64,000 nucleotides of DNA from Pyxicephalus adspersus. Taxonomy: Eukaryota > Chordata > Amphibia > Anura > Pyxicephalidae. A model generated the notes under the pieces. It worked only from the letters and a program-made list of their open reading frames with translations, was not told where the DNA came from and did not search any database. The DNA is taken from the NCBI RefSeq assembly GCF_032062135.1, contig NC_092862.1, forward strand, positions 91,575,752 to 91,639,751, read 5' to 3'. This document shows, one piece after another, positions 13,158-25,412 of this stretch (positions are counted from its first letter, which is position 1; every line of letters begins with the position of its first letter). A program made the translations under genes and the position numbers.

Positions 13158-13935
13158 TAGTCTGTCTGCAGTCACAGCTGATTGGAAGCACAGGCATCAC
13201 TCTCCTGCACATGCTTGCAGTTCTGTTGCTGGGCGTGCCTCATTTTCCAAGCTTTATCAACTCCATCCAATCTGCTGGCCAATCAGGAAATAGCCTCTTG
13301 ATCAGCCCTGGCTATTTAGCTAGCTCACAGACAGTTTTGTGTTTGTGCAACAAGTCTTACTAGTGCCGAGCTTCCTAGTTCTGTGAACCAGTTCCTGTAC
13401 ACCTGCTGCTTAACTCAGTGTTTCCTGTGTCCAGCTCCTGTGTTAACCCCTCGTTGTCCAGTCTGTTGGTTCCAAGCCAACATCCCTGTGCTGTTCTGTG
13501 TTCCTGTCTGCCTCTGGATATCCCTGCATCACCTGTACCTCCTGCTGTTTCCAGTGTCTCCTGTGTTCCCTGTGCCTGCAGTGGCCTCTTCGTCAGTGCT
13601 GTATGTCTTCTGGATCCCTGGCTATTGACCCCCGACGTGTGACCTGACCTCTCTTGCTTGCTGCCTGTCTCGACCCCGGCTTTCCTTGACTACCCTTCTG
13701 CTTAGTGATTTTGTACCATGCTTGTCTACTTTGGTGTGCCCAAACACCGCAACCTGGCCGTAACCTGCAGCGCAACATCCTCACCATCAGACCCTCTGGA
13801 GAAAACTTAGTTACGGGTAAGACTCTGCGCCTTGGCCTTCTCAGGGCTCGCACCACCTCCATACGCCCCTTAGTGGTCCTGTCCCTCCGTGCATGACAGA
13901 TTTCAGTAGTAACACCTGCGGTCACAGCTCATTTT

Positions 13936-13966
13936 ACCTCTTAATGGAGAATCTCCATTAAGAGGT
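13936..13966. repeat. subterminal hairpin, right side of hAT MITE
   Basis: Arms ACCTCTTAATGGAGA and its complement are separated by about 1-3 nt. The flanking TCATATGGGTTCAG matches the left hairpin arm in inverted order. Confidence 0.8.
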
Positions 13967-14108
13967 CATATGGGTTCAGTACGCCTGAGAACACGACCTC
14001 ACTGCAAATCACAAGGCTGTTCTCGCTTACATGTTCGGTAACCAAGAAAGGCCTGATTCCCCGTGAGATTGAACTTAAAAATCTCGCTCGCTCAACCCTA
14101 GTGGTGAG

Positions 14109-15180
14109 CCTGCCAGTGTTGAGATGTAATCCAAGGGTTGAGCTTGAAGGTCGCCTGCTGATGCAGAGGGAGCCGGAGGAGAGCTTTGTTGTGAGTGAAT
14201 GGGCTTGGTGGCAAGTGGGTTGTGATACAAGGTAGGCATTGCTGTAGGCCAGTCCGGCAAAGTAATGGGCGGAAGTTGCAGATCCTGATGGAGTTGAGAG
14301 GGATCTGCAGATGATCGGAAGATCTGGTTTCTGCCGCTTCTCCAGATGATCAGTTGGAACGGGTAGCCCCACCAATACAGTATGTTTCCTTCTTCCAGCA
14401 TGTTGAGTAATGGTTTAGGAGTCCTGCGAAGATCTAGGGTGAACTTAGATAAATCTGGCAGAAATTGAAGGTGCGAGTCAGCATATACAATGGATTCAGC
14501 TTCTCTAGCTTTCTTCATAGTATCTTCTTTGGTTCTGTAAAAGTGCCCCCTGCAGATGACATCTCTTGGTCTTTGCTGGTCTTTACTGAGTGGGCCGAGG
14601 GTTCTGTGAACTCGATCTATTTCAAGATTTGTATCTGGAGGCATCCCCAAAAGTGAAGCAAAAATGGAGCAGACCGCCGTGGCAAGCTCTGAGTTTGGTA
14701 CTGACTTCAGAAGGCCCGTGATTCGAATGTTATTTCACCAGTTACAATTTTTGGCGTTGTCACAAAGTGGAACGAACGTGTTGAGTTGAGCCTCGTGGCT
14801 TTCTAATATCACACTATGGGATGAGACTTGAGTGGATAATTAGGCACAGGTAGCTTGTAAGGAGAGAGTAGTTTGGCCTGGGATATATGGGCTCCTAATA
14901 TTGGAGCCTTGTGTAAATAAAGATGAAGTGGCCTCAGGGGTTGGGGGGGTACAGGCTGTCCCTGGATCCAGGGATCCTTGAGTTGCTGCACGTTTGTCTG
15001 CCGACTGTCATTCCGACCTGGAAGTCGCAGCTGTAGTATCTTTGCGGCCTGGTCCCTTGTGGAGCGGAAGCTGGCAGAAAAAAAGCTTGCCAGTCCCAGT
15101 GATGTGCTCCTGCTCCTTTCCAAATTCTCCTTCTAGGTCCCCTTAGCTTTGGGATCCATCTGTGCAAGTCAAAAGGCACT
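14109..15180 (-). pseudogene. L1 ORF1 (RNA-binding chaperone), broken
   Basis: ORF1 proteins coat LINE RNA. The C-terminal half is clear at 14650-14250: IDRVHRTLGP, then RPRDVICRGHFYRTKE, then FTLDLRRTPKP and YWWGYPFQL. These correspond to the RRM / C-terminal domain blocks of vertebrate L1 ORF1. The N-terminal half (15180-14809) is in other frames and is proline- and serine-rich without a clear coiled coil. The frame runs artificially into the hAT MITE at 14100. The original stop should lie near 14110-14250. Confidence 0.75.
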
Positions 15181-15350
15181 AAACGTGCTAACTTGCTTGT
15201 TGTTCCCCCAGGTGGCTTGGAGCTCTCCTCTCACACGTCCTACGTTGCCATCAGCCGGCCACGCCCCCCAGGAACATGATTTTTTGCGTTCTTGTAGACC
15301 ATGCATAGTTTGGGAAGTTTTTTTTCCTAAAAGGCTACATTTTAATGACT

Positions 15351-16134
15351 GACCTGAGCATTTAAATAAGGCATGTCTAGCAGCATTATGGGGCCAAGAT
15401 GAGGATGGGCCCAGAGCTTAGCCAAATAAGCTTTAAATCAGGGACTTCAGTACCAGTAGCTGCTACATACACCTGTCTTAGTTTGGGAGGAGTTGCTTGG
15501 TAAGGAAAGAGATATTTCTGATTATATTCCTCCTTCTCATATGTGTCTCCTTACCATTGTCTCTTTAAAAACCACATAACTGTCTCTCCCAGTTCCTGTT
15601 ACCAACTACCCATGTAACCAGCCATTTCTGTATTTCAATATTTTTAAGACAAACAAATGAATTACATGACATCAGTTCAGCAAATTCTGAATGAACTGTA
15701 TATATAACAGTTTTTTGATATGACCAGAAGACAAGACTCCCAGACTGCACCTAAAAGATTTTCATATTACCTATACAAATCATTAAAATGTCCATTAGCC
15801 TTTGTAAGAGTGACATAAAGTTGCTGCAATTAAACATTTTAGGCTGCATTTGGGCTGACAAAAATCAGATGCAAAAAAGGAAAGCATTACATGTGAAAGC
15901 ATTACCACCCAAATTTTCAATAGCTATGATTGCAGTGAAAAAGTACGGTACTACTGCGTATCACTACACAAAATGATGAGTTTTGTGGTCATTGATGCTT
16001 GGAGCATCTGGGTTACGTTTTAGCCTTGGAAGGTCGATACATCATTGCGATGACAACAATACTTCTTGCTGTTAATCATCATGCCGTTCAGAAACCAGAT
16101 CACTTTGTCATTCAAGCAGAAACAGATTATACAA
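15351..16134. other. no recognised feature
   Basis: AT-rich sequence with no supportable gene or repeat. Confidence 0.35.
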
Positions 16135-16412
16135 TATTTATATAGTCCGTAGTCATGTCATTAGGTGTCCCTCAAAGGGGCTCACAATCTAATGTCCTTA
16201 CCATATTCATATATCTTTATTATCATCTAAGGTCAATTTTGGGGAGATGCCAATTACCCTAACTGCAAGTTTTTTTAAATGTGGGAAGAAATCAGACCAC
16301 TCAGGGGAAATCCACACAAACACCATGCAGATAGTGTCCTGCCCGAGATTCAAACCTGGAACTCAGTGCTGATAAGGCAAGAGTGCTAGCCTCTAAACCA
16401 CTGTGTTGCCTG
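16135..16412 (-). mobile_element. tRNA-derived SINE, reverse orientation
   Basis: Read on the minus strand it runs from GGCAACACAGTGGTTTAGAG through a degraded B-box (about 16350-16360), a GCATGGTGTTTGTGTGGATT core, a TTAGGGTAATTGGCATC block and the GTGAGCCCCTTTGAGGGACA block, to a TATATAAAT tail near 16135. The same order is seen in the copy at 62001-62335. The central core resembles the V-SINE type core. Confidence 0.7.
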
Positions 16413-17239
16413 GATGACTGGAAATTTTGGCTTCTGTTGCATTGACTGTCATTTCTTGTTTATTGATAAAAAACCTGATTTTCAACAGTCACCAGACATG
16501 CATATAACTGGGTTTGAATCGTGTAATAATTTGTAAAGAACAATCAGCAATTTCAACTCATCATGAATGGTCTGTTGCAACATGCAATGACTTTAACCAG
16601 TTTCAATTTCCAGCTCGTCAAAACTATTGCTTTTGTTGTAACTGATTAGTTTGAACATGTGTTGAATCATTGCTTGGCCACTGCTTTTTCCCTTATGCAC
16701 AGTTTCCTTGACATCTGTAAGCCTGTGAAAACAGTTGCCACATCTGTGAAAACAGTTGCCACATTATTGTTCACTTTTTGAAACAACCATGTGGTTCCCT
16801 TCTGTTTATGATAATGTCCTTGTTTTATTAGTCCTTGCACTAAAATAGAAGCCTGGATGGGGCTTTGTTCAGTCTATTTGTTACCAATTTGACAATGCTC
16901 TATTGGTAAACAGCATACAGTATCTAACACTTGCTTTCATTTTCCTGCCAATAACAGTGTCATAATATTAGGAACCATCTAAACTTCTGTTCTGGTATGG
17001 AAATCACATTGTACCACATTTCTGATTTATATATTGACTGTTATTTCCAATATCAATTCACAAAATATATGTATGAATTTTCCCCATTTTTCTATTAAGG
17101 TACAGTGGCTCTCTTGGGAAGCCAAATGTAGTGGGTATTTGGCAGCAACATCCTCTGTTTTACCTGGGAAAAAAGTTATAGGACCTGAATGTGGCATTTG
17201 TTCATGGCAAAATTGCAGCTTCACAGATTCTTTTGGAAT
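16413..17239. other. no recognised gene; small tandem duplication at 16724-16766
   Basis: A 22-bp word with CTGTGAAAACAGTTGCCACA occurs twice in tandem at about 16724-16766. Nothing else is supportable. Confidence 0.4.
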
Positions 17240-17560
17240 CTAGGTCGCGAGTGTACTGGATGGAATGGCTGGGCAAACACCACATCCCGTTGCCAGGCTA
17301 GGATTTGGAGATTGCTCTGTAGCACCTGGCTAGTTTTATTAAAAGGGCATGTGTTTCTGAGTCTGAAGTTGGAGGCCAGGTATGTCTCAGAGAGGCCTGA
17401 GTGGAAGAGCTAACTATATGGTGGAGTTTGTTTTGGTTGCTGCTGTAAGCTTGTATTTTCTATTACTGTACACAGAAAGAAGATATTTTGAGTTTAAAAA
17501 AAGCAATCTTTTGGACTACACAAATGTGTCCTGTGTGCTGCATTGATCCCAGTTCCCCAT
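17240..17560 (+). repeat. possible solo LTR fragment
   Basis: A GC-richer block in an AT-rich neighbourhood ends with a TTTGGACTACACAAATGTGT segment. I recall such ends from LTRs of frog retroelements. No flanking duplication or internal genes are seen, so this is weak. Confidence 0.2.
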
Positions 17561-18892
17561 ATATCATAATATGAAGGTCTGATCAGATACAAAACCATAT
17601 GGCTTTTTTAGAAGTGTCTAAATGACCATTTCACTCCTTTGTTCACTATAACTCTTTTCTTTTTATTCATAGCCCTGAACAAGAATGCAAGCATTCATAA
17701 ATTGACAAAAGTTTCTTAGCAGGGCAGAAAACACTGTTTTGATCTAAATTTTGGTAGTAGAAAGAGAAACATCCTTTAGGAGATGTTGCATAGGTGGAAG
17801 TAACCTAAAAAGATCTAGAAATGTTCTGAATGTGGGAAGTGAAGGAGAGATTCCAAGGTGACACCAAAACAACGTGCCTGAGTAGTGGGCTGAGTAATGA
17901 CCGCGCTATTGTGATGGAGAAGGGGAAAGATGATAAGTTCTGTTTTACGCAGGCCCAGGAGCACAGATCTGTGTGACATCAGGATGGCATGAGCTTGCCA
18001 AGTGAGGAGGTGTACAGAGAGAAGGGAACTGGTCCAACGACTGACTCTTGGGAAACACAAACAAGGAGGAAATTATTAGCAATATATTACATCCCCCAAA
18101 GTTATTCTTAGATGAGTTTGTTGTGTTATAATGGGGGAGGGTATTTATGAGCTCTTACCTTATGTATAATTCAGGAGTACAAAGAGCCTAGCTGTGAATC
18201 TTACTAGAAGCCTGTATTTGTCTTAAAAATTTGTTCATGTAAAATGAGCCTTCACGGCAGCATGAACAATGGTTTAGCTCCTGAATCCATGGGTCCATGG
18301 AAAGCATGGGTTCAGAGTGACTGTCTTATCTATTCAATATAAGGACCACTGGTGGCCAAGCAGCAGGGACTTGGCATGACATTTGTGAACCAGCAGTTAT
18401 CATCCCTGGCTGATTTTGTTGGCAAAGCCCAAGGGACAACTGTCTGTACTATATGATATATATATATATAATCTGTAGATCTAAAAATCAAACATTTTTG
18501 AAGAGTTTTTGCCATTTATTTTGCATTGTGGACATTTCACGTTACCCCCTATTCTGTAGACTTATCAGGAAATGAGAGAACATTCTCCAAGGTTAGCAAA
18601 ATCACCTTTTTTCACCTCATCAACTTGCCCTTTTAAAATATTTCTTATTATTCCAGTTCATGTAATGCATTTTGGATTTTACCTCACTCCCAGCCCCAAA
18701 TGATCACCAGGACAAATGGAGAAAGTAGAATAACAATAACACTCTCTGACAGAGGTTGTAAACATTTCTGCTCTGCCCAAAACTAAACATAACTCTTTGG
18801 GTATTAAATACACTACAACCAGTTTAAATGGATGAACATTTAAAAAAATAAAATAAAAATAGGGACGTTAAAAATGTAGCTGGTAAGTCTCT
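17561..18892. other. no recognised gene
   Basis: The stretch at 17815-18060 is GC-richer than its flanks and looks like a repeat, but I cannot name it. The rest is AT-rich without supported features. Confidence 0.3.
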
Positions 18893-19085
18893 TTCTGTTG
18901 CTATGCTGGGTCATAGGTTGACCTGGCCAGGACACTATCTGCAAGGAGTGTGCATGTACTCCTTTTGTTTGTGTGAGTTTACTAGCACTCTGGTTACACC
19001 CACACCTCCAAAAACATGCAGTTAGGTTAATTGGCTCTGTCCCTGGTATGTATGTGTGAATATCAATAGAATAAAAAAAAAATAA
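18893..19085 (+). mobile_element. SINE fragment (same family as 62001)
   Basis: It contains CCAGGACACTATCTGCAAGG, GTGTGCATGTACTCC, a CTCTGGTTACACCCACACCT block and AACATGCAGTTAGGTTAATT. These are the core and right-hand blocks of the tRNA-derived SINE. The tRNA-like head is eroded and the end is a run of A. Confidence 0.65.
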
Positions 19086-19994
19086 AAGCTCTACCAGCTT
19101 GCAAAATGAGTAATATAGGATTTATGTTTTTTTCAATATGGACAAAAATTTAGGTGCTTTAAAAATGCCCTTTATTTCAACAAGGACATGAGTTGTCATT
19201 TGCGATACGAAATTCTGATGTATCAATTGAGATTTGGAAAAAAAGGCTTCCTAGGTATAATATACTGTATAACTGTAAAGGGATACATGAGTATTGAGGT
19301 TGTCCACACATTTTGAATGACATATTAATGTTTAAGCTTACTGTCCTGGTACTCAATCATCTATGCTTCATTAGGTGTATTATTATATAACAATGCCATT
19401 TTATTTTTTTAGTAACTGGATGATTTTGAATAGTGTTATACAAAATCTTTATATTTCACTCTGGGATCTGCCTTGACTGAAAAACTCTGAATATCACAGT
19501 GAGAGACATCCCCGGGCTACTGATGAAGTATACCTTGTATCTGAAGTTGATTTATGCTAGCTGCAAGATCAGAAAATAACAGCTCTATCTTTTTATGTAT
19601 GTACAGTAATGTAATTAATGACAATCTAAAAAGGGTAATTGGGGAGTTTCTTGATAAACAAACAATTTGTGAAAATAAAGAACACATTAAAGCTGATGCA
19701 ACCATGTTACCCAGATACATATTGAATAAATGCATGAGTAATGAGGAATGGAAACACATATTTTATCAGCCTAAATATAGGCTGATTTAGTGCAGAAGTC
19801 CATAGCAACTAGATTAATGATGACAACAGTGTGGCAAGCAAAGATTTTTGCTAGAACTCTTTCATTTGATATAGAATAGGTGCAGATGTGAATTAGGTGC
19901 TGTAGTTAGTGCAAATATGGTGCTGATATATGTAATAAAAAAATTGGTATTTATACTGTATTTTTAGCAAAATCACATTTCACCTTCACATTTC
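19086..19994. other. no recognised feature
   Basis: AT-rich; nothing supportable. Confidence 0.35.
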
Positions 19995-20850
19995 ATTTTT
20001 CTTAGAAATGGGGAGGTCTACAAGGTCAGTGCAAAAGAAGCAAATACATCATTTAAGAAGGTCATACCTTGCCATTCCTCCAAGTCATGGTTGATATTTA
20101 GTTCATTCTCCCAGAGTTTCATATAGGGAAGTCTATCTTTCAGAGAAGTTAGTGTCAAATAGGTTAAGAAAAATAAACCTTTGGCCACTGTGATGGACTT
20201 GTAGGCGGATTCAGAGGGGTAGGCTCTGTATGCTGGGGGAGCCTCATGTATTTTAGAAAGTATAAATGAGGCCAATTGATGATAGGTAAACCATTCAGTG
20301 ATAAGTAGGTCATCTCTCTGGGTCAATTGTGAAAAGCTAAGTAGACCCCTAAGACCAGTCATGTCACCTTTTTCTAAAAAATCCTGCGTTCATCCACCAT
20401 GCAAAGGTATCAGGAACTAATCCAGGTGGGAACTCCAGATTATGCCATAGTGATTATAGTGGCAAATCATGAATGAGAAGGATAAGGACGAGCACAAGAT
20501 TGTTGCATTTTTGAGAGTTCCACACCATAGATTCCATGGCTATTGGCTGGACAACTCACTGGGGATAAATATCTGAGATGGACACTGCCAAGTGCACCAT
20601 TAGTGCCGCATTTTAGTACATTTGGAGATTTTGGACCTAAAGACCTCTTTTCATTTTAGTGGTAAAAAGTATGGTTAGGTGGACTCTCCACAAACCAGAC
20701 TCTCAAATGAAGGCCATAATTCTTTTCTGAAGCTTTTTCAAGTCTTGTGAGGGTACCAGAATGGGGAGGGGGCAGAAGAAATAGGTAGGACATCCATCTT
20801 TATTGCTGCAACTCCCCAAACCATGACGTGGGAGATGCTGACTATCTATG
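19995..20850 (-). mobile_element. L1-type LINE ORF2 fragment
   Basis: On the minus strand, 20840-20790 reads a VWGVAAIKMDVLP-type block equivalent to the RINLIKMNILP segment of L1 ORF2. Broken frames follow, then a 114-residue frame (20362-20018) with ITEWFTYHQLASFI and KLWENELNI, typical of the region after the polymerase. Both ends are truncated. It is a second, independent L1 insertion with the same strand as the 7.6-15.3 kb copy. Confidence 0.65.
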
Positions 20851-21335
20851 CATATTCAATATTTATAATACAATATAATGCAGAACTGCTGGCAGATGCT
20901 TTGGAAGACAGACCTACAGCAAGGGTAATTCTTTTAAACCTTTAAGTAGAAAAGTAAAACTTTAAACAAAATAAGGATTTTTCTGGGTATTTATGACTCA
21001 ATTATTGCCGTAATTTTCAGTGATATTATGGAACTTGAGATTAATAAGGAACATTAACACATTACTAAAAATGCTGTATGGTCTGGTATGGGAAAAAGTC
21101 TGTGTGTGTGTGCCACAAAAGTTACTGTATTGGAGGCAATACTCTGGTGAAACCACTGTAACCTGTCCCGGGGTAATGACACTGACACACTATATGGTTT
21201 CTTTGGAGGTGCAGTATTTTTTACACTGGGACAGAAAGTGGGCTAAAACTACAGAACAGCTTCCCATATTCAAATATCTTTATCACAGGAGAGTTGTACT
21301 TTAGTCCACTCATTTGAAGGGGACAAAGGTAATTG
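20851..21335. other. no recognised feature
   Basis: Nothing supportable. Confidence 0.3.
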
Positions 21336-21615
21336 TTCGCTCTTGGCTGGTGAACCAAGTGTCTGGGAATAAGTGGATTTAGAAAACACAAGAGTTGTGT
21401 TTTATGATATTGTTCTGATGTTGTGTACTGTGTCAGTTTTTTTCCTCTTTCCTTGCTGACCTCTAAGGGAAAGTAGTCAAAGTTTCACAGGTGATTTAAA
21501 TTCTGGGTAAACTCACCTTGAGCTTGCTCACTCTTGGCTGGTGAACCAAGTGGCTGGGAATAGGTGGAGTTAGAAAACACAGGATTTGTGTTTTCTGATA
21601 TTGTTTTCATATAGA
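21336..21615 (+). repeat. pair of about 90-bp repeat units
   Basis: The words CTCTTGGCTGGTGAACCAAG, GGGAATA-GTGGA, TTAGAAAACACA and TTGTGTTTT-TGATATTGTT occur in the same order in both units, with a spacing of 183 bp. They lie just upstream of the LINE coding part. Confidence 0.7.
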
Positions 21616-22199
21616 TGCAGAGGGTGGAGAGGTTAATCAGGATGAACATGTAGGGAGCTGGGTTATTGTAGTTGTAGTGAGTGGTGAGGGCTCCCAGAAA
21701 ATGAAGGCAAGCTATGTGTTTGTCTTGGTCCATGTTGATCCTTAAAAATCAGTTTAAAGAACTAGGTTTCAAGTTGAAGGAAAGGACCTCCAAAGTTATA
21801 TTCCCTGGAATATTGCCTGTGCCATGTCATGCCATGCCAAGACAGCTAAACACATGGATTAAGTCCTGGTATAAAGGGAAGGGTGTGTGCTCTCTAAAAA
21901 CTGGGCTGACTTTTCATTGGGGTACAACCTATATGCCAGAGATGGTTTGCAACTAAATAGAAGGGGGTCTGCTGTGCTAGGGGAAAGACTTATGGGAATG
22001 GTTGAGGGATATTTAAACTAGGACAGAGGGGGGGCGGGACAATTAAGGTGACAGAAAGGTCAAACACTAGTGAAGGGTGGTTAGGGGATAGTTGGGGGAG
22101 GGTTATGGATAAATTTAAGGAGCTTCCCATGTTACATACAAACATTGGATTGTGTAATACTATTTGTACTGAAAAACAAAAGGATTTGGCAAACAGTGC

Positions 22200-24570
22200 T
22201 AGTAAATGCAGCAATGGTTTAAAGAGCCTGTTCACCAATGCTAGAAGTCTGGCAAACAAAATAAGGGAGTTGGAAGCCTTAATGAATGAAGAGCATTATG
22301 ACTTAGTTGGTATTGCTGAATCCTGGCTTACTCTCTTTCATAAAGACAGAGTCTAACGAAAAGGTGGTGGTGTCTATCTGTATGTGAGAAGTGATCTGAA
22401 AGTGAATGTGAAAGAAGAAATTGTTGATGGAGCGAGTGATGAGGTTGAGAGTTGAACATAGAGATGCATAGTATACATTGAGATGTATGGTTAATTATTG
22501 AAGTCTGCTATAGGCCCCCCAGAGCTATAGAAGAAATAGAGAATCAAATACTAGCACAGATAGAAAAAAGATGCAAAAGCTGAAAATGTTTTAATCATGG
22601 GAGATTTTAACTACCCTGACATTGACTGGAGTAATGGCACTACAGGAACAGCAAAAGGGAGGAATTGTATGAATTTAATACAAGATAATTTTATGGTACA
22701 TTTTATAGAAGTCCCAACTTGAAATGATACTCTGTTGGACCTAGTTCTTTCTAACAATGCAGAGCTTATAACAAATGTGCATATAAAAAGAATCTGGGTA
22801 GCAGTGACCATAATATGATTTCATTTAAGGTAAGCTGTAAACCGGAAGCAAAAACATTTAGTTTTAAGAGAGCAAGTTTCCCATTATTAGGAGGGGCACT
22901 CTGTGATTTGGACTAGGAGAAAATATTGTCCTCAAAGAACACTGAACAGAAATGGGAATTTCAAGTCTGTTCTACAAACGCATACTGAATAATATATAAA
23001 TAAGTTTAAGAGGCTAAAATTAAAACCTATGTGGCTCACAGCTTATGTTAAAAAAGCTATATAGAACAAGAAAAGGGCATTCCAAAAATATAAAAATGAA
23101 GGATCACCGTCATCATTTGAAAACTATAAAGGATATACCAAATGATTTTTTCAACTCTGTGTATATAAAAAAAAATGGCAGAGCTCAAGTCCAAATTCAT
23201 AAAAGCAATGTCAATGCCTTAAATGGTTCACAATGGCTCAAAATTGATATGATTGAGAAACAGTTGGTCAAAATTAAGGTTGACAAAGCACAGGGACCTG
23301 ATGGATTACATCTAAGTGTCCTCAAAGAGCTGAGATGAGTTATTTCAAACCCAATATTTCAAATTTTTCGAGACTTTAATCACTGGCATGGTACCAATGG
23401 ATTGTGGTTCCTATCTTCAAAAAGGGAGCAAAGTCATTACCAGGTAACTACAGACCGGTTAGTTTAACATCCAATGTTGGAAAGGTCCTGAAGAGTTTGA
23501 TAAAGAGGATAGAGGAGTTTCTGCTAGAAAATAATATTATAAGTGATAGTCGGCATGGCTTCAAGAAAGACCGAATTTGTCAAACAAATTTACTCTCTTT
23601 TTATGAGCAGTTGATATAGTGTACTTGGACTTTGCTAAAGCATTTGACACAGTACCCCACAGAGGGGTATTATGCAAGTTAGGGTCAATAGGTTTAGAAA
23701 AGTCAAAGTGTAAATGGATAGAGAACTAGCTTAATGACCGCATCCAGAGAGTAGTGATTAATGATTCATACTCTAAATAGTCTAAGCTTATTAGTGGTGT
23801 ACCCCAGGGTTCAGTGTTGGGACATTTATTGTTTAACATCTTTATAAATGATACAGATTTTGTTTGAGTTTGGGATTTTAAGTACCATTTCTGTGTTTGC
23901 AGATGACACCAAACTATGTAATGGAAATAAATATATACAGGATGTCAATATTCTACAAGCATCCCCGGATGTACTGTTTGATTGGGCAGCCAAGTGGCAA
24001 ATGACATTTAATATAGATAAATGTAGAGTTATGCACTTGGGGGCTGTTACCAACATTCATGATTTACACTATCTGGGGAGAATATATTTGGGGGGGGGTC
24101 AGGAATGGAAAAAGATCTGGGGGTTCTGGTAGATTATAGACTTAGCATGCAATTCTAAGCTGCAATATGAAAAGCTAACAAAGTACTTTTTTGTAATAAA
24201 AGTGAATAGACTGCAGAGATGGAGACATTTTCCTGCCCCTGTGCAAAGCATTGGTCAGACCACATCTGGAATATGCAGTCCAGTTTTGGGCACCAGTTCA
24301 CAGAAAGGACATTGTGGAATTGTAGAGAGTGCAGAGAAGGGCAACTAAACTAATAGAAGGAATGGAGGAGCTCAGCTATGAGGAGAGATTAGCTGAACTG
24401 AATTTATTTTCCCTTCAGAAGAGACATTTAAGGGGGGATATGATCACCCTGTATAAATATATTAATGGTTCATATAGGGAACTCTCATGCCAAATGTTCA
24501 CTTTGAGATCTTTACAAAGAACAAGAGAGGGCACGTCTGGAGGAAAGAGGAAAAGGAAAGTTTAAGCTCT
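22200..24570 (+). pseudogene. CR1/L2 ORF2: endonuclease and reverse transcriptase, frameshifted
   Basis: Endonuclease blocks in order are LFTNARSLANKIRELEAL and GIAESWL (22220-22330), GDFNYPDIDWS (about 22600) and a GSSDHNMISF block (about 22800) with the catalytic D and H kept. Polymerase blocks are VPIFKKG then GNYRPVSLTS (23404-23480), VYLDFAKAFDTVPHRG (about 23620-23665), GVPQGSVLGHLLFNIFIND (about 23800) and FADDTKLCNG (about 23900). The C-terminal part has RRATKLI and SYEERLAELNLFSLQKRHLR (about 24335-24430). Stops and shifts separate nearly every block. Confidence 0.8.
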
Positions 24571-24934
24571 GGATAAGGAAGGGATTCTTCAATTTAAGGT
24601 CTGTAAAAATGTGGAATTGGTTTAACAAGTTCTATAGATTGCTTTAACAAAAAGCTGGATGCCTTTCTAGCAACACAGAATATTACTGGATAACAGAGAC
24701 CATTGATCCAGGGAACATCTGATTGCCTCATGGAATCAGGAAGGAGTTTTTGTCCCCTGTTGAAGCAAATTGTACCAGGGTTTTTTTTGCCTTCCTCTAT
24801 ACCAACTATGCCCATAGGGTTTTATATCTAGGATATGTTTACTTCCCTAGTGATTGAACTTGATGGACCAATGTCTTTTTTCAATCTGACCTACTATGTA
24901 ACTATGTACTTACACTGCATAAGGTAACATTTTA

Positions 24935-25165
24935 GAGCAGTGTTCCTTAAACAGGGTTCTGTGGAACCCTAGAGTTCCTTAAAGGGTTTCTGGGGGTTCC
25001 TTATTCATTAATCTGCCTCTGAGGTCAGTTAAAGTGACACCATATAGGAGGAATTATTTCCACTAACCACTATGCTAATATTACTGTGAGCTGTGCATAA
25101 AGTAATCCTAACAGGGGTTTTCTGATGACCTGAAGGGTATTTCAAGGTGTGATATTGGGGATAAC
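24935..25165. repeat. MITE-like repeat, copy 2
   Basis: It begins GAGCAGTGTTCCTTAAACAG and ends near a TATTTCAAGG word. It shares block order with 5655-5905. It has no coding content. Confidence 0.5.
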
Positions 25166-25412
25166 ATTAATGTCAGATCACCTCTAAATGTTCTCTTTTT
25201 ATGGTCTTTATATAAAAGTATAACAGACTAGGGTAATAAATTTCCCTTTATCAGATATTTCTGTATCTGGCAACTAGCATCCTTCCAGACCCTCTAGTTT
25301 ACAACACACATTGCAAAAGTTGAAGTTTTGTGTCTCCAGGTGTCACAAAATCAAATATTGCTAGTAGCGTGGCCCCAGATTGACCTCTGAGCTGTATTCA
25401 GAAAGCCATTAT

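Larger units (their letters stand above)
12945..14100. mobile_element. hAT MITE with 8-bp target duplication
   Basis: The ends are inverted: left TAGGGATGAGTGAG, right (reverse complement) TAGGGTTGAGCGAG. Identical 8-bp sequences GTGGTGAG flank it at 12937-12944 and 14101-14108, the duplication length of hAT elements. It contains no transposase. Subterminal hairpins lie at 13101-13157 and 13936-13966, and their flanks are inverted copies of each other. The middle (about 13500-13900) carries a GC-rich module also found at 57480-57790. It sits between ORF1 and the spacer of the L1, so it is younger than that LINE. Confidence 0.85.
7645..15350 (-). mobile_element. Long, decayed L1-type LINE (minus strand) with nested insertions
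   Basis: From right to left the element reads 5' region, ORF1 (about 15180-14109), spacer, ORF2 endonuclease (about 11460-10670), reverse transcriptase (about 9926-8900) and C-terminal part (to about 7668). It ends at a T-rich run near 7650 that would be its poly(A) tail. It is interrupted by a TTAA-type MITE (10176-10592) and by a hAT MITE (12945-14100). Without these insertions it is about 6.1 kb, a usual full length for vertebrate L1. All frames are broken, so it is inactive. The segment 11460-12936 lies between ORF1 and ORF2; it is long for L1 and may hold another unrecognised insertion. Confidence 0.8.
21336..24908 (+). mobile_element. CR1/L2-type LINE, decayed, nearly full length
   Basis: The element starts with two related units (21336-21425 and 21519-21615) that may be 5' monomers. 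Endonuclease and reverse transcriptase remnants follow (22200-24570). The 3' end carries the ATTGAACTTGATGGACCAAT block and finishes with short CTATGTAA repeats near 24908. Such short tandem 3' ends, instead of poly(A), are typical of CR1/L2 elements. All frames are broken, so it is dead. Confidence 0.8.

Noticed and set aside
13383..13925. Several overlapping open frames in the GC-rich middle of the hAT MITE
   Set aside because: They overlap in different frames and strands, with no recognisable protein. The same module recurs at 57480-57790 without a conserved frame.
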